From UBA11612 sp965228575 (GTDB lineage Bacteria; Pseudomonadota; Alphaproteobacteria; Rhodospirillales; Rhodospirillaceae), in NCBI GenBank assembly GCA_965228575.1, contig CBDDHW010000061.1, positions 59,353 through 123,352 of the forward strand: a DNA stretch of 64,000 nt. The letters are read 5' to 3'. Below the pieces are notes generated by a model, which worked only from the letters and a program-made list of their open reading frames with translations, was not told the origin of the DNA and searched no databases. The translations under genes and the position numbers were made by a program. Shown piece after piece: positions 1 to 9,500 of this stretch (its first letter is position 1; each line of letters begins with the position of its first letter).

Positions 1-822
1 GGCTACGCGCCAATATTCCTGCCACCGGCCATAGGTGAGAGAACCGCAAATGTTGATATTCAACTTCTGTTAATCCAATGGGCGGGCATTGCTCTTGCGG
101 CCGGATGTGGTTGGCTGTTTCTGGCGTGCAGCCAAACCTCGTCATCAAATTGGCGGAAAGATAATATTTGTACCGTAGATATTCCAGCGCTCCCCTTAAG
201 CTCACAAGCGTGGAGACGTCTCTGGGCTACGAATATCGACTTCTTATTGGTCGTTGCCGGCGTGAACATAGCTCTACTGGTAACCGGGTGGCGTTGGTCT
301 GGACAGATTGTGATGGCGATCTTGGTGGGCACATTGATCACAGTGGCCGTGACCGCTGTATTGCAAGCCGCTTTCCTATCGCTTTTCTGTACGACGCCTG
401 GCAAAGCGCTCATGGGAATCCGCGTTGTTTGCGGGGATGGAAAACGTCTGACCTTTTGGGGCGCATTCAAGAGAAGCCTCAACGTCCTCGTAGGAGGTTG
501 TGGCCTATATCTATTCTTTCCAATTCTACAACTTCCACTGTTCTGGATGCACTTTAACATCCTCAAAAGGGAAGGTGTGTGTGATTGGGACCGGGCTCCG
601 GGCATCAGTAATCGGCTGACCGTAGTTCCCTCTACTTGGTTGCGACCAGTTTTTGGGGCCTCCATATGTTTAATGGTGTTAGTCGGAATTTCGTTTTCCG
701 CGGGGCTAATGCAGTTGCGGCCACAGGCCACCGAAATGACTGTTCAGGAGTTGGGCGACTGCTTTAGGGAAGGGGCTCAATCCGAGGGTGAGTGCATTGA
801 TCAATTTCTGGAGATTGAATAA
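1..822 (+). CDS. RDD family membrane protein (5' end outside window)
   Basis: The frame is open from the first base of the window to the TAA at 820-822, so the N-terminus lies upstream. The visible 273 residues contain an N-terminal hydrophobic stretch, then RRLWATNIDFLLVV (an R-rich entry plus Asp in a membrane segment, as in RDD domains). Further on is TTPGKALMGIRVV, the typical RDD signature. At least four hydrophobic segments are visible and the C-terminal tail ends in acidic residues. RDD proteins are poorly characterised polytopic inner-membrane proteins, some linked to ion exchange. A shorter reading from the TTG at 247 would cut the RDD domain and is unlikely. Family assignment is fairly safe; function is unknown. 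Confidence 0.7.
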   Translation, partial: GYAPIFLPPAIGERTANVDIQLLLIQWAGIALAAGCGWLFLACSQTSSSNWRKDNICTVDIPALPLSSQAWRRLWATNIDFLLVVAGVNIALLVTGWRWSGQIVMAILVGTLITVAVTAVLQAAFLSLFCTTPGKALMGIRVVCGDGKRLTFWGAFKRSLNVLVGGCGLYLFFPILQLPLFWMHFNILKREGVCDWDRAPGISNRLTVVPSTWLRPVFGASICLMVLVGISFSAGLMQLRPQATEMTVQELGDCFREGAQSEGECIDQFLEIE

Positions 823-1154
823 GGGTGGGATACGCCTTTGAGCGAGGACTCATAAATTACGATTATTCGTCATTTCAAATTTCGCATGCCGAGCGGCTTG
901 GCGCCGGATCATCGACCTCTAACTTGATACTGCGCATTGGAATCCAAGCTAATGGGGACTCACTGTGAAGGCGCCCTCGAGGTAAGCATCTCGATTTCGA
1001 GGCGACCGCCCCTGACGAAATTTCTGTTGTTCCCAAGTCCATGATTGCCCCCTCAGCGGATGAGCAATTGGTTGAGGGTGCGGAAATTTCGGAAGAACCA
1101 CGCTCTGTGCAACCCATGGTTGCGTTCGGCGAAGATGTTGGATAACGTCCTTGA
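823..1154. other. Intergenic region before the nuclease cassette
   Basis: About 330 bases with no convincing gene. A short open stretch on the plus strand ending at the TAA near 1143 reads as an acidic Ala/Pro/Glu-rich peptide, and a 95-residue frame lies on the minus strand. Neither has a good start or recognisable content. Presumably it holds the terminator of the RDD gene and the promoter of the cassette, but no clear -35/-10 pair or U-tailed hairpin was identified. Confidence 0.4.
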
Positions 1155-2255
1155 ATGAACAAAGTCGCGGATTCGTTGGTGATAAAGAAACCACGCGAGA
1201 AGTCAGGAAGCTGGACTTCGGCAAGGTATGACTATCAGCGACACATAGCCATCCTCAAGATTCTCGAGTTGCTAAAGAGCAATGCGGACTGGTGCGTCGC
1301 ATGTGATTATTTCGATGATCTGATGGTGCTAGATCATTCCAGTTCACCAAGTAGTATTCACCTGTATCAGGTCAAAACGAAAACGTCTGGCAAATGGTCG
1401 ATCTCGAACCTCGTTGCAAAGCATAAGGGACCAGCTCCAAATTCTTTTATCGGAAAAATGTATGGCACCGTAGAAGATTTAGGTTCGGTAGTTACGAAAG
1501 CCACCTTTATCTCAAATCTTGGCTATGCGTTTGAGCTGAAAGATGGGACCAAGACAAATGACGATCATATTCTAATTCTTGCGTCCCATTTGAGTGCAGC
1601 TGAACTCAAGACCGTCGAAGGATGCCTAGAGCCCGACTTTCCTTCGCCTAGGAAGCACGATTTTGAAGCAATCTTTAGTTTTGAGAGAAGTCCGTTAGGG
1701 CTTCACAGTCAGGCCGAATTCGTGATCGGGCGCCTCCATTATGAACTCAATAAACTTTTGAGCGACGCCGATAACCTCCCTATAGGAGCGATCTACAAAA
1801 CTTTATTTGCCGAAGTTAGTCGCCGAAGCGGCATATCAAATGAATTCGAGACGTCCGCGGACTTCTTCGCTCAAAAAACCATATCAAAAGCGCAAGTCGC
1901 ACCAATCATCGAATCCGCCAAGTCGAAAGTGCAGTTCGGACAGTGTTGGTCGCTGATTAAAGACGAGCTTTCTAGCGGCGGCGCATCAAATCTTGAAATC
2001 ATTAAAACAAAGAGTGCTTGCCTTGAGCACATTGTTGCGAAAATAAGAGGTGGCCGTATCGCACGCGAGATTGAACAAAAGGTCGAAAAGTTTAGTGGCA
2101 CTCCTGAATTCGCATCTTGCAAATCACTGAGCGAAGCTGTCGCTCTCTTAAAACAAAAAAATTTAGGTGATGCCAAAACCCAATTGAGGCCGCGCGAACT
2201 AACTGCCGCGTTGCTGGTCGAGGCATTTCAACAGTTTAGTAAAGGGCAGGCATAG
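1155..2255 (+). CDS. DUF4297 (Cap4-type) dsDNA endonuclease, putative anti-phage effector
   Basis: The 366-residue product opens with a region typical of DUF4297/Cap4 nucleases (SARYDYQRHIAILKILELL). It continues with D60 and, 12 residues on, Q72-V-K74 in LYQVKTK, matching the D...(E/Q)xK core of PD-(D/E)xK enzymes. Cap4-type domains cut double-stranded DNA and act as effectors in CBASS and Lamassu. The C-terminal two thirds is helical, without a recognised sensor domain. The ATG at 1155 has no strong ribosome-binding site. The gene lies 62 bases ahead of an SMC/ABC ATPase gene in the same orientation, the usual partner arrangement in Lamassu/ABC-3C systems. The DNA is visibly AT-richer than the genes downstream, consistent with a mobile defence cassette. 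Family call is good; role in defence is inference from context. Confidence 0.72.
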   Translation: MNKVADSLVIKKPREKSGSWTSARYDYQRHIAILKILELLKSNADWCVACDYFDDLMVLDHSSSPSSIHLYQVKTKTSGKWSISNLVAKHKGPAPNSFIGKMYGTVEDLGSVVTKATFISNLGYAFELKDGTKTNDDHILILASHLSAAELKTVEGCLEPDFPSPRKHDFEAIFSFERSPLGLHSQAEFVIGRLHYELNKLLSDADNLPIGAIYKTLFAEVSRRSGISNEFETSADFFAQKTISKAQVAPIIESAKSKVQFGQCWSLIKDELSSGGASNLEIIKTKSACLEHIVAKIRGGRIAREIEQKVEKFSGTPEFASCKSLSEAVALLKQKNLGDAKTQLRPRELTAALLVEAFQQFSKGQA

Positions 2256-2317
2256 CATGGAGCGACCCAAAGTGAACGGATTGCGACGTCTCCTGGTAAG
2301 CCTCAGGGAGCGAAACG

Positions 2318-4000
2318 ATGCAGGGAATGAAATTTACAGAACTATGTTTGCTTTCTCGAAACGAGCAAAGGGCAATACGAATTCCGTTCGAATCCGGGCT
2401 GAATATCCTGCAAGGGGCAAATGGCACGGGCAAGTCCGCACTGATAAAAAGCCTCTATAACGCCTTCGGCGCTCAGCCACATAAGATCGACAATTCTTGG
2501 AAGGGCGCGGATGTCGCAATCTTGGTGAAGTTCAAGATCGACAACACACATCTAGCAGCACTTAAAGCGAGAGGCCACTACAGCCTTTTCGACGCGAACA
2601 ACAAGCTGCTGGTCAAATCCACGAAGATAGGTGGCGCGCTTACAGAAACTTTGGCGAAGCTTCTGAATTTCAAACTGGTGATGGCGGATCGTAATAGCGA
2701 GGAAATCATACCGCCTCCTGCCTATATGTTTGCGCCCTTCTATATCGACCAAGATGCCGGATGGGAGGCTCCATGGAAATCGTTCGATAGATTATATCTT
2801 CCCAATTCGAGTAAAGTCTTGGCAGAGTTCCATACAGGTTTGCGTCCCAACGAATATTATGAAGCGAAAGCCTTGCGCGATCGCCTTAAGGCAGAACTTT
2901 CTGAATTAAGCGTCGAGCGCAAGGCTTTAGATAGCGCCTTCATCCAATTTCGTGAGACCGGCGGCGCCATTACGCTTAATTACAACCTTGAAGACTTTCG
3001 CAAAGAGACCGAGCTCCTTGTGGCACGCAGTGACGCCCTACATTCTGAACAAGTCGCATATCGCCGGAAGATATCAGACCTGTCGGAAGAAAGATCTGCT
3101 TGGCTTCATCAGACACATCTCTTGAAAAAAGCGTTAGCAGAACTTGACGGAAATTTCGCGACGGCTGCCGAGTTGCTAGAAGAGGTTGAATGTCCCGTGT
3201 GTGGCGCTGAGTATCACAACTCGATCATGGAACGTTTTGAGCTGATTGAAGACCGAGATGGCTTGACTGCTGCACTCACCGAAGCAAACACCAAGGTATC
3301 GGAAATCACACTACGAGATAAAGCCGAAAGCGCCTTGCTTCGAGATATTGAGAAATCGTTATATGAAATCAGACAAATATTATCTACAAAAAAGAAAGCC
3401 ATTTCCCTTCAGCAGGTGGTTGCAGCAGAAGGTCGGAATGTCGCATGGGCTGCATTCCGACAACGTATAGAAGAGAGTGACGAGAAAATAGCCAACCAAA
3501 TGCGGCTGATTACGGATGCACAGAAAGAGATGGATGGTATGACGTCTAAGGAGAGAACACAAAATATTCAGTCATACTTTTTTGAGACGTATAGTTCCTT
3601 TGCTGACCAGCTCGACGTGCGAATTCCAGAAAAGAAAGTCAAGGTTACATCAAAGATCGAAGCTCGTGGCAGTGAACTTCCTAGAGCATTGTTGGCTTTC
3701 TACTATGCTACCTTGAGAACCACGCACAGATTTTCCACGATGACATATTGTCCCCTCGTCTTGGATGCTCCCAACCAACAAGGGCAAGATGATGACCACA
3801 TGCCAAAGGTCATGCGCTTTATCTCAGACCAACGTCCTCCTGATACCCAAGTCATAATGGCCACTGAGAGTCTATTTGGGCTCTCCAAAGAAGACGGAAA
3901 AATAATGCAGGTTGGCGAGCGTAAAAATCAGATTCTGCGCGAAGCAGATTATGACGAGGTATCTGCATTGATGCGACCGTATCTTGAGGCTCTTTTGTAG
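2318..4000 (+). CDS. SMC-like ABC ATPase with zinc hook (Lamassu LmuB / ABC-3C type)
   Basis: The 560-residue protein has a Walker A at G33-S40 (GANGTGKS), a charged helical middle likely to form a short coiled coil, and a CPVC zinc-hook motif at C292-C295. A second half carries the late ABC motifs LPRALLAFYYATLR (signature-like) and PLVLDAPNQQGQD with Walker B Asp at D483. The D-x-P-N-Q-Q form is typical of ATPases in ABC-three-component and Lamassu defence systems, where they sense foreign DNA ends or replication intermediates and release the nuclease effector. The start at 2318 is preceded by AGGGAG seven bases upstream; ATG 2327 has no usable spacing. The downstream HEPN gene starts 8 bases after the stop. 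It is shorter than housekeeping SMC proteins. Alternative: a RecF/Rad50-like orphan ATPase. Confidence 0.75.
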   Translation: MQGMKFTELCLLSRNEQRAIRIPFESGLNILQGANGTGKSALIKSLYNAFGAQPHKIDNSWKGADVAILVKFKIDNTHLAALKARGHYSLFDANNKLLVKSTKIGGALTETLAKLLNFKLVMADRNSEEIIPPPAYMFAPFYIDQDAGWEAPWKSFDRLYLPNSSKVLAEFHTGLRPNEYYEAKALRDRLKAELSELSVERKALDSAFIQFRETGGAITLNYNLEDFRKETELLVARSDALHSEQVAYRRKISDLSEERSAWLHQTHLLKKALAELDGNFATAAELLEEVECPVCGAEYHNSIMERFELIEDRDGLTAALTEANTKVSEITLRDKAESALLRDIEKSLYEIRQILSTKKKAISLQQVVAAEGRNVAWAAFRQRIEESDEKIANQMRLITDAQKEMDGMTSKERTQNIQSYFFETYSSFADQLDVRIPEKKVKVTSKIEARGSELPRALLAFYYATLRTTHRFSTMTYCPLVLDAPNQQGQDDDHMPKVMRFISDQRPPDTQVIMATESLFGLSKEDGKIMQVGERKNQILREADYDEVSALMRPYLEALL

Positions 4001-4008
4001 GTGCGACG

Positions 4009-5223
4009 ATGCCTCGGGGTGTGCAAGTTATAGATGCTCTAGACAAGGCACGCATTATGGAGGCTCTTTCTACGAGCTTAAAACGTTGGCGTGTAAGACA
4101 TCCTGAGAAAATTCATGTTTTTGAGGAGGGGACAAAAGACGCGACGGCAGAATTAAAGGCAGTACTTGCAAGCACGCGACTATTAAAAGCGACCGCGGGT
4201 AAGATGGTCTACGTGAGTGGGTGGGCGCGTGAAGTGGCTGATTACACCTACGTATACTCACTTCTTGATCGCGCTAGCAGGGTCGGGCCAGAGAAGGCCA
4301 TTAATTGGTTATACCGTGTTCTTAACTCGAGAAATGTTAGCGCCAGAGTGGTGGCAGCGCTTTGGGGACTTGCTGTGTCTCGCTCTGTAACTCTATCAAA
4401 AAACGTCAAGCTTTTGCCCTTTAGCAAGGTTCCCACCTCAGAAAATAAGTCATCAATAGTTAGTTCATCGTACGAGCTTGGGGACGAAGAGTGCTGGCTT
4501 GACTATTTCAATCATGAGCTACCCGGTGCCGCGTTAGTCATTCGCACGGACCATTTTCCTTATATTGGAGAAGAAGGCGAAGCGTATGAGAAGCGGCAGT
4601 CACTGGAGGCTCAGGTACACCAGGTTATTTCCCTACTAGAAGGGATCGCTACGGGCTCTCCGATTGTATCGGCGTACTGGTTTGATTACGAAAACGATGA
4701 AATTGAAATTGGCCACGACGACGAAAACTTCGCATGGCATCACGCAGAGGTTATGCCGGCTGTTCGGCGTCCGGAAATAAGTCCATCTAGGGAAATCGCT
4801 AAACACGTCACACGCTTTTATGCGTTGCCTGAGAACATGCGATCAAACCTAATGCGATCCATGAAGCGCTTTTCGCTGAGCCAGTGCCGACACGAACTAG
4901 TAGATCGTATTCTGGACTTGGTTTTGGCCTATGAGATTGCGGCTACAATACACTCAGGAGATAACATTCCCGCCAGTTGGAAAGTGAGTATTAGGCCTGC
5001 GTTGATAATTGGGGGCACGCTCGAAGAGAGGCAGAGTAACAGAAATCTATTGGCGGGGCTTTATAAGTTACGCAATAAGGGCACGCATGGTGGCGCCCTT
5101 AAGGCAACTAATAGACAGGTCATTGAAAGGGCTACCAAGCTCTTTCCACAATTTATGAAAGCGATGATCGAGGCGGGGCAGAAGTTGGATTGGTCTGCAA
5201 TCGAGCTTGGAATGCCTGCCTAA
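4009..5223 (+). CDS. HEPN-motif protein (Apea-like), third component of the nuclease/ATPase cassette
   Basis: The 404-residue protein has no familiar N-terminal domain. Its C-terminal helical part contains LYKLRNKGTHGG, with R355 and H360 giving the R-x4-H motif of HEPN ribonucleases in a context close to the Apea-like HEPN family. HEPN proteins cleave RNA in toxin-antitoxin and anti-phage systems. The N-terminal region reads as an alpha/beta sensor-like domain, and the middle is acidic (residues ~220-245). The gene begins 8 bases after the ATPase stop with AGGTG upstream, so it is almost certainly co-transcribed. Standard Lamassu has a small LmuC protein rather than this. Either it is an alternative third subunit or a second effector. 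Motif is seen directly; catalytic activity and function are inferred. Confidence 0.6.
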   Translation: MPRGVQVIDALDKARIMEALSTSLKRWRVRHPEKIHVFEEGTKDATAELKAVLASTRLLKATAGKMVYVSGWAREVADYTYVYSLLDRASRVGPEKAINWLYRVLNSRNVSARVVAALWGLAVSRSVTLSKNVKLLPFSKVPTSENKSSIVSSSYELGDEECWLDYFNHELPGAALVIRTDHFPYIGEEGEAYEKRQSLEAQVHQVISLLEGIATGSPIVSAYWFDYENDEIEIGHDDENFAWHHAEVMPAVRRPEISPSREIAKHVTRFYALPENMRSNLMRSMKRFSLSQCRHELVDRILDLVLAYEIAATIHSGDNIPASWKVSIRPALIIGGTLEERQSNRNLLAGLYKLRNKGTHGGALKATNRQVIERATKLFPQFMKAMIEAGQKLDWSAIELGMPA

Positions 5224-5600
5224 GATCCTTTCTTCAGGGTATTTTTTCGTAGGCTCTCGCTATCTTCTGGTGTGAAGCCGGAAAGATCCAAGGGTGAACG
5301 ATGGAAAATAGTTCGGGCCAGTATTGCGAGTGCCAAACAACAGCAGTCTAGGCTGGCGGGATTTTTCATTTGATCTTCCGATACATAATTCACGTTATGT
5401 GGTCAAGTATCCTAGGTTATCCCAAGTCGAGATAGCCAGAGTATCTCTCTTCGCATTATTTTGTCTTGCTGCGAATAACTTGTACCGTTGCAGAAGATCT
5501 GGTCGATGTGGTAGGCGAATTAACAGAGTATGGAATACTATGAAAATTGTATCACCTACGATTTTTTCTATTGAATTCTACCCGTCGCGTTGATGAGGCG
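5224..5600. other. Intergenic region downstream of the cassette
   Basis: About 380 bases with no supported gene. An 89-residue plus-strand frame (5324-5593) starts at a GTG within ordinary-looking AT-rich sequence, has no ribosome-binding site and no family features, and is probably noise. No terminator, att-like sequence or tRNA remnant was recognised. Confidence 0.4.
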
Positions 5601-6008
5601 TCATCCAATGGTAACGGTGCGGGGAGTATGAGTTGGTTGAGCGGTGCGTTCGTATAGCGCAATCGACTGAAGCGGCGCTATGTGCCGCTCGGCCAGTCCA
5701 GCGATAAGCGTGATACTGTTTGCGGACGGGACATTTTGAGCCGTTAGAGGAAAAGAGACCGAACGTGCCCCTCGTCGTGCACTAACCTCGGTGGGTGTTG
5801 CGCCGAAATGGCGGGATATATCTTCTGAAGGGATATCCCCAAGCTTAAGATGGGTCGGGTTGCTCGCCCTAGGCTCCGGTACTTGGCGGCTAGGATCAAG
5901 TGTCGGATGGACAGGGTGATCCATCCCGACGAACGGTAAGGCGCTGAAGAATGGAAAGCGCGCGCTTAAATCATGTAAAGTAACGGCGTCCAAAGGTTGG
6001 ATAGCCAT
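5601..6008 (-). CDS. Hypothetical protein, 135 aa
   Basis: I do not recognise this protein. It starts at an ATG (6006-6008 read on the minus strand) preceded by GAGGA with a good spacing, which supports translation. It runs 135 residues rich in Ala, Pro, Ser, Thr and Arg, without membrane segments, signal peptide or Cys clusters. A central stretch (IPSEDISRHFGATPTEVSAR) looks like helices of a soluble protein. It sits alone between the defence cassette and the metal island, and reads towards the cassette. It could be a genuine orphan gene or a chance frame; the ribosome-binding site is the main argument in favour. Confidence 0.4.
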   Translation of the reverse strand: MAIQPLDAVTLHDLSARFPFFSALPFVGMDHPVHPTLDPSRQVPEPRASNPTHLKLGDIPSEDISRHFGATPTEVSARRGARSVSFPLTAQNVPSANSITLIAGLAERHIAPLQSIALYERTAQPTHTPRTVTIG

Positions 6009-6013
6009 GATTT

Positions 6014-6093
6014 AAATCCTCGATTCATGTCTAACAACCAATTTTCATGATGTAATCGTATAGAAGTGATCAGAAAAATCCTTGATTCACGTC
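6014..6093. repeat. Pair of 18-bp imperfect direct repeats
   Basis: AAATCCTCGATTCATGTC at 6014-6031 and AAATCCTTGATTCACGTC at 6076-6093 match at 16 of 18 positions and are 62 bases apart. The first copy covers the ribosome-binding region of the leftward 135-residue frame; the second lies upstream of the rightward small membrane protein. They may be regulator-binding sites in a divergent promoter region, or remnants of a duplication. No function can be assigned from sequence alone. Confidence 0.45.
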
Positions 6094-6245
6094 AACTCAC
6101 TAAATGGTGTGCAACTGTTTTCTGAGAAAATGACGCTAAGGTCATGGTGATCGAGCTGTGATACAATCCAACGTCTATAAATCAAATCGTAGAAAGCGCA
6201 AGATAGAGGACTTAGGCGTTTTGAACGATGAAAGGAAGCAGTCAA

Positions 6246-6361
6246 TGTATGGAATGGAAGGAATGGGCTGGGGCATGGGGTTGTTTGGCTTGTTGGTTTT
6301 GGTTTTTCTTGTCCTCGGTATTGCAGCGCTGGTGAAATATCTCTCCTCCGACCGCAAATAG
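6246..6361 (+). CDS. Small Gly/Met-rich single-pass membrane protein
   Basis: The 38-residue product begins MYGMEGMGWGMGLFGLL and continues as one hydrophobic helix ending in KYLSSDRK. Short Met/Gly/Trp-rich membrane peptides of this style are common next to copper and silver resistance genes, sometimes with an added SHOCT domain, which is absent here. The ATG at 6246 is preceded by AAGGAAG at a good distance. The longer frame from ATG 6158 would add a basic hydrophilic N-terminus in front of the helix and is less likely. It converges on cusA. Function unknown; a role in metal stress at the inner membrane is a contextual guess. Confidence 0.55.
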
Positions 6362-6421
6362 GCCGAAAGCGAGCAAGAGCCGGCTTAACAACGAGTGCTG
6401 ACGCCTCAGATGCTGACGGCA

Positions 6422-6458
6422 AGCGCTGAATTGAAACGGAAAAACGGGTTTCAGCGCT
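6422..6458. terminator. Stem-loop between convergent genes (bidirectional terminator-like)
   Basis: AGCGCTGAA at 6422-6430 pairs perfectly with TTCAGCGCT at 6450-6458, with additional inner pairing between GAAAC and GTTT. It lies between the rightward small gene and the 3' end of leftward cusA. No long T run follows on either strand, so termination efficiency is uncertain. Confidence 0.4.
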
Positions 6459-6516
6459 CATGAAACTGGCGTGTGCCCAACTCGAAAAAACAAATTTCCA
6501 TTTTTGCTCTGGGCAT

Positions 6517-9500
6517 TTAGACCTGGGTCGTTGCCATGAGAATCGGCCGTCCACGCCAAACCGCGAAGATGGCGGGGAATACGAGAAGCACCATAAGGAG
6601 TGCCGAAACCACGCCGCCAATCATGGGCGCAGCGATACGCTGCATCACGTCCGCGCCAGTTTCTGAGCTGAACATAATCGGCACAAGGCCCAAAAACGTC
6701 GAAAGTCCTGTCATCAACATAGGTCGAATGCGAGTTCCGGCTCCATCGCAAATCGTTTCGACTAGATCATCCCAGGATTGCAATCGGTTATCTGCAATGC
6801 GATTTCGGAATGTAGTGTCGAGATACAGCATCATCAGCAGACCAAGTTCGACGCCCAATCCTGCGACGGCAATCGCGCCGACCCAGACGGCTACGCTGAG
6901 TTTGAAGTTAAGAAGTGCTAAAAGCCATACCGTACCGACGACGGAGAACGGTATCGATAGCATGATAATCAACGTTTCCGTTAAAGACTTGCGGTGAGCG
7001 AGCAGCATGAAAAAAATCAGAAAGATCGTGAGCGGCACTAAAAAGCCGAGCCTCTCTTTCGCTCGCTCGAAGTACGTAAACTGACCCGCCCAAGCCAATC
7101 TGTAGCCTGCCGGGATGTTTACTTTTTCAGACACGACTGCACGGGCGGTATCCACATAGTCGGCAATACCAATCGTGTCTCTCACATCAACAAATACAAA
7201 CCCAACTAACTGTCCGTCCTCGTTGCGGATCATGGGAGGTCCTGTGCGAAAATTGATCTCTGCCACCTGTGTAATGGGTATTTGCGCACCGGTAGGTGTA
7301 GGGATCAAAACTCGTTCAAGAGCTTCGGGGCTGTCCCGGTAATCCCGAAAATACCGAACCAGAATGTTGTAGCGCTCGCGACCTTCGACGGTTTGCGAGA
7401 CTGGCATGCCCCCAACTGCAGCCATTATGACATTTTCGATGTCCTCAATACGAAGGCCAAACCGGGCTGCCTGCTGTCGGTCGATATCGAAGTCGAGAAA
7501 ATATCCCCCGGTAGAGCGCTCTGCGAAAGCCGACCGTGTGTAGGGCTCAGTTCGTTCGTCAGCCAACAAGGCTTCCTCGATCGTGACCGCTGTTTCTTCG
7601 ATTGTTTCCAAATCGGCTCCGAAAACCTTGATGCCGAGCGCCGAACGGATACCGGTTGCGAGCATTTCGGTACGGGTCTGGATCGGCATCCAGAAGATAT
7701 TAGGCATCCCCGGAAACTGAACGGCTTCGTCCATCTCCTGGATCAAGGAGTCCCATGTCACACCTTCACGCCATTGATCCCGTGGCTTCAAAGTGATTAA
7801 GGTCTCGGCCATGGATAAGGGCGCTGGATCGGTAGGGCTTGTTGAGCGACCGATTTTCCCGAATACATGCTCTACTTCCGGGAACTCCTTGATAATGGCG
7901 TCCATGGTCTGAAGTGTTTGCGTCGCCTCGGTGATCGACATGCCGGGCAAGGCGGTCGGCATGTACAAGATACTGCCCTCGTTTAGCGGCGGCATAAACT
8001 CGTTGCCAAGATTGCGGAAAACGGGGATCGTCGCAATTAATGCCAACGCTGCTACGCCGATCACCGGCCAGCGGAAGCGTACCGCAAATCGAATTACGGG
8101 CTTATAAGCGGCGACCAGTGCGCGGTTTAACGGACTTTCCTCGCCTCTAATACGCCCACGCACGAGCCAAATTGCGAGGACAGGCGTCAGCGTAACCGCA
8201 AGAATGGCGGCGAATGCCATGGAGTAGGTCTTAGTATAGGCTAAGGGCTTGAACAGGCGTCCCTCGGTGCCTTCCAGAGCGAAGACCGGCAGGAACGAGA
8301 CTGTGATAATGAGCAGTGAAAAAAATATGCTCGGTCCTACTTCTTGCATAGCGGCGATGATAGTGTTTCGGCGCTCAGGTTCACTCAACACTGCGCCGTC
8401 CGCCGTTCTCGCATTGAGTCGTTTATGTATATTGTCGATAATGACGATGCCAGCATCCACCATGGCGCCGATGGCAACCGCAATGCCGCCCAACGACATA
8501 ATGTTTGCGTTCAGGCCCTGAAAATACATTGGAATGAACGCAAGCAAAATCGCGACGGGCAGCGTCAATATTGCGATAAGAGCGGAGCGGACATGGAGTA
8601 GAAAAATACCGATTACCAAAGAGACGATGATCATTTCTTCGATGAGTGTTGTTCGTAAGGTGCCAATGGCGTCGTTGATCAGTATCGAACGGTCATAGAC
8701 CGGTATGATTTCCACACCAGCGGGAAGCCCTGGCTTGATATCTTCGATCCGTTGTTTTACCCGCTCGATGACACCGAGGGCGTTTTCGCCATAACGCATG
8801 ACGACAATGCCGCCGACGGCAATACCGTCTCCGTCTAGCTCCGCCTGCCCGCGTTGCATCGCGGGGCCGAGTTGCACATTCCCTAAATCCTTGATGGTGA
8901 TCGGCACACCTCCATCACCGAGTCCGACCACGACCGTTTCCAAATCCGCCGTAGATGACACATAACCGCGTCCCCGGACAAAATGTTCGTATCCGGCGAT
9001 TTCCAGCACCCTCCCGCCGGTATCATTGTTTGACTTCTGGACGGATTCGATAACCTTGCCGAGGGGGATGTCGAAGGATGCCAGCTTATTGGGGTCCAGA
9101 TTGATCTGGTATTCTCGTACAAATCCGCCGACGGACGCCACCTCAGCAACGCCCTCGACGGATTCCAGAGCATAACGCAGATTGAAATCCTGTATCGAAC
9201 GTAGATCGGATAGGTCTTGTTGCCCGGTCTTATCGACCAGCGCGTATTGATAAACCCAACCCACGCCAGTGGCGTCAGGTCCGAGTGTCGGGCGCACGCC
9301 CTCGGGCAAATCGGCGATCGCCCCGTTCAAATACTCAAGGACGCGCGAGCGCGCCCAGTACATGTCCACGCCATCATCGAAAATAACGTAGACAAAGCTT
9401 AGGCCCATAAAGCTCTGACCGCGAACAAACTGAACACCTGGGGCGGAGACCAAAGTGGTCGTCAGCGGGTAAGTTATCTGATCTTCGACAAGATCGGGGC

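Noticed and set aside
875..1224. Two minus-strand frames (95 and 91 residues) before the nuclease gene
   Set aside because: They overlap each other in different frames and the second runs into the nuclease gene; no supporting signals.
5324..5593. 89-residue frame after the HEPN gene
   Set aside because: Starts at GTG without a ribosome-binding site in AT-rich intergenic DNA; composition is not protein-like.
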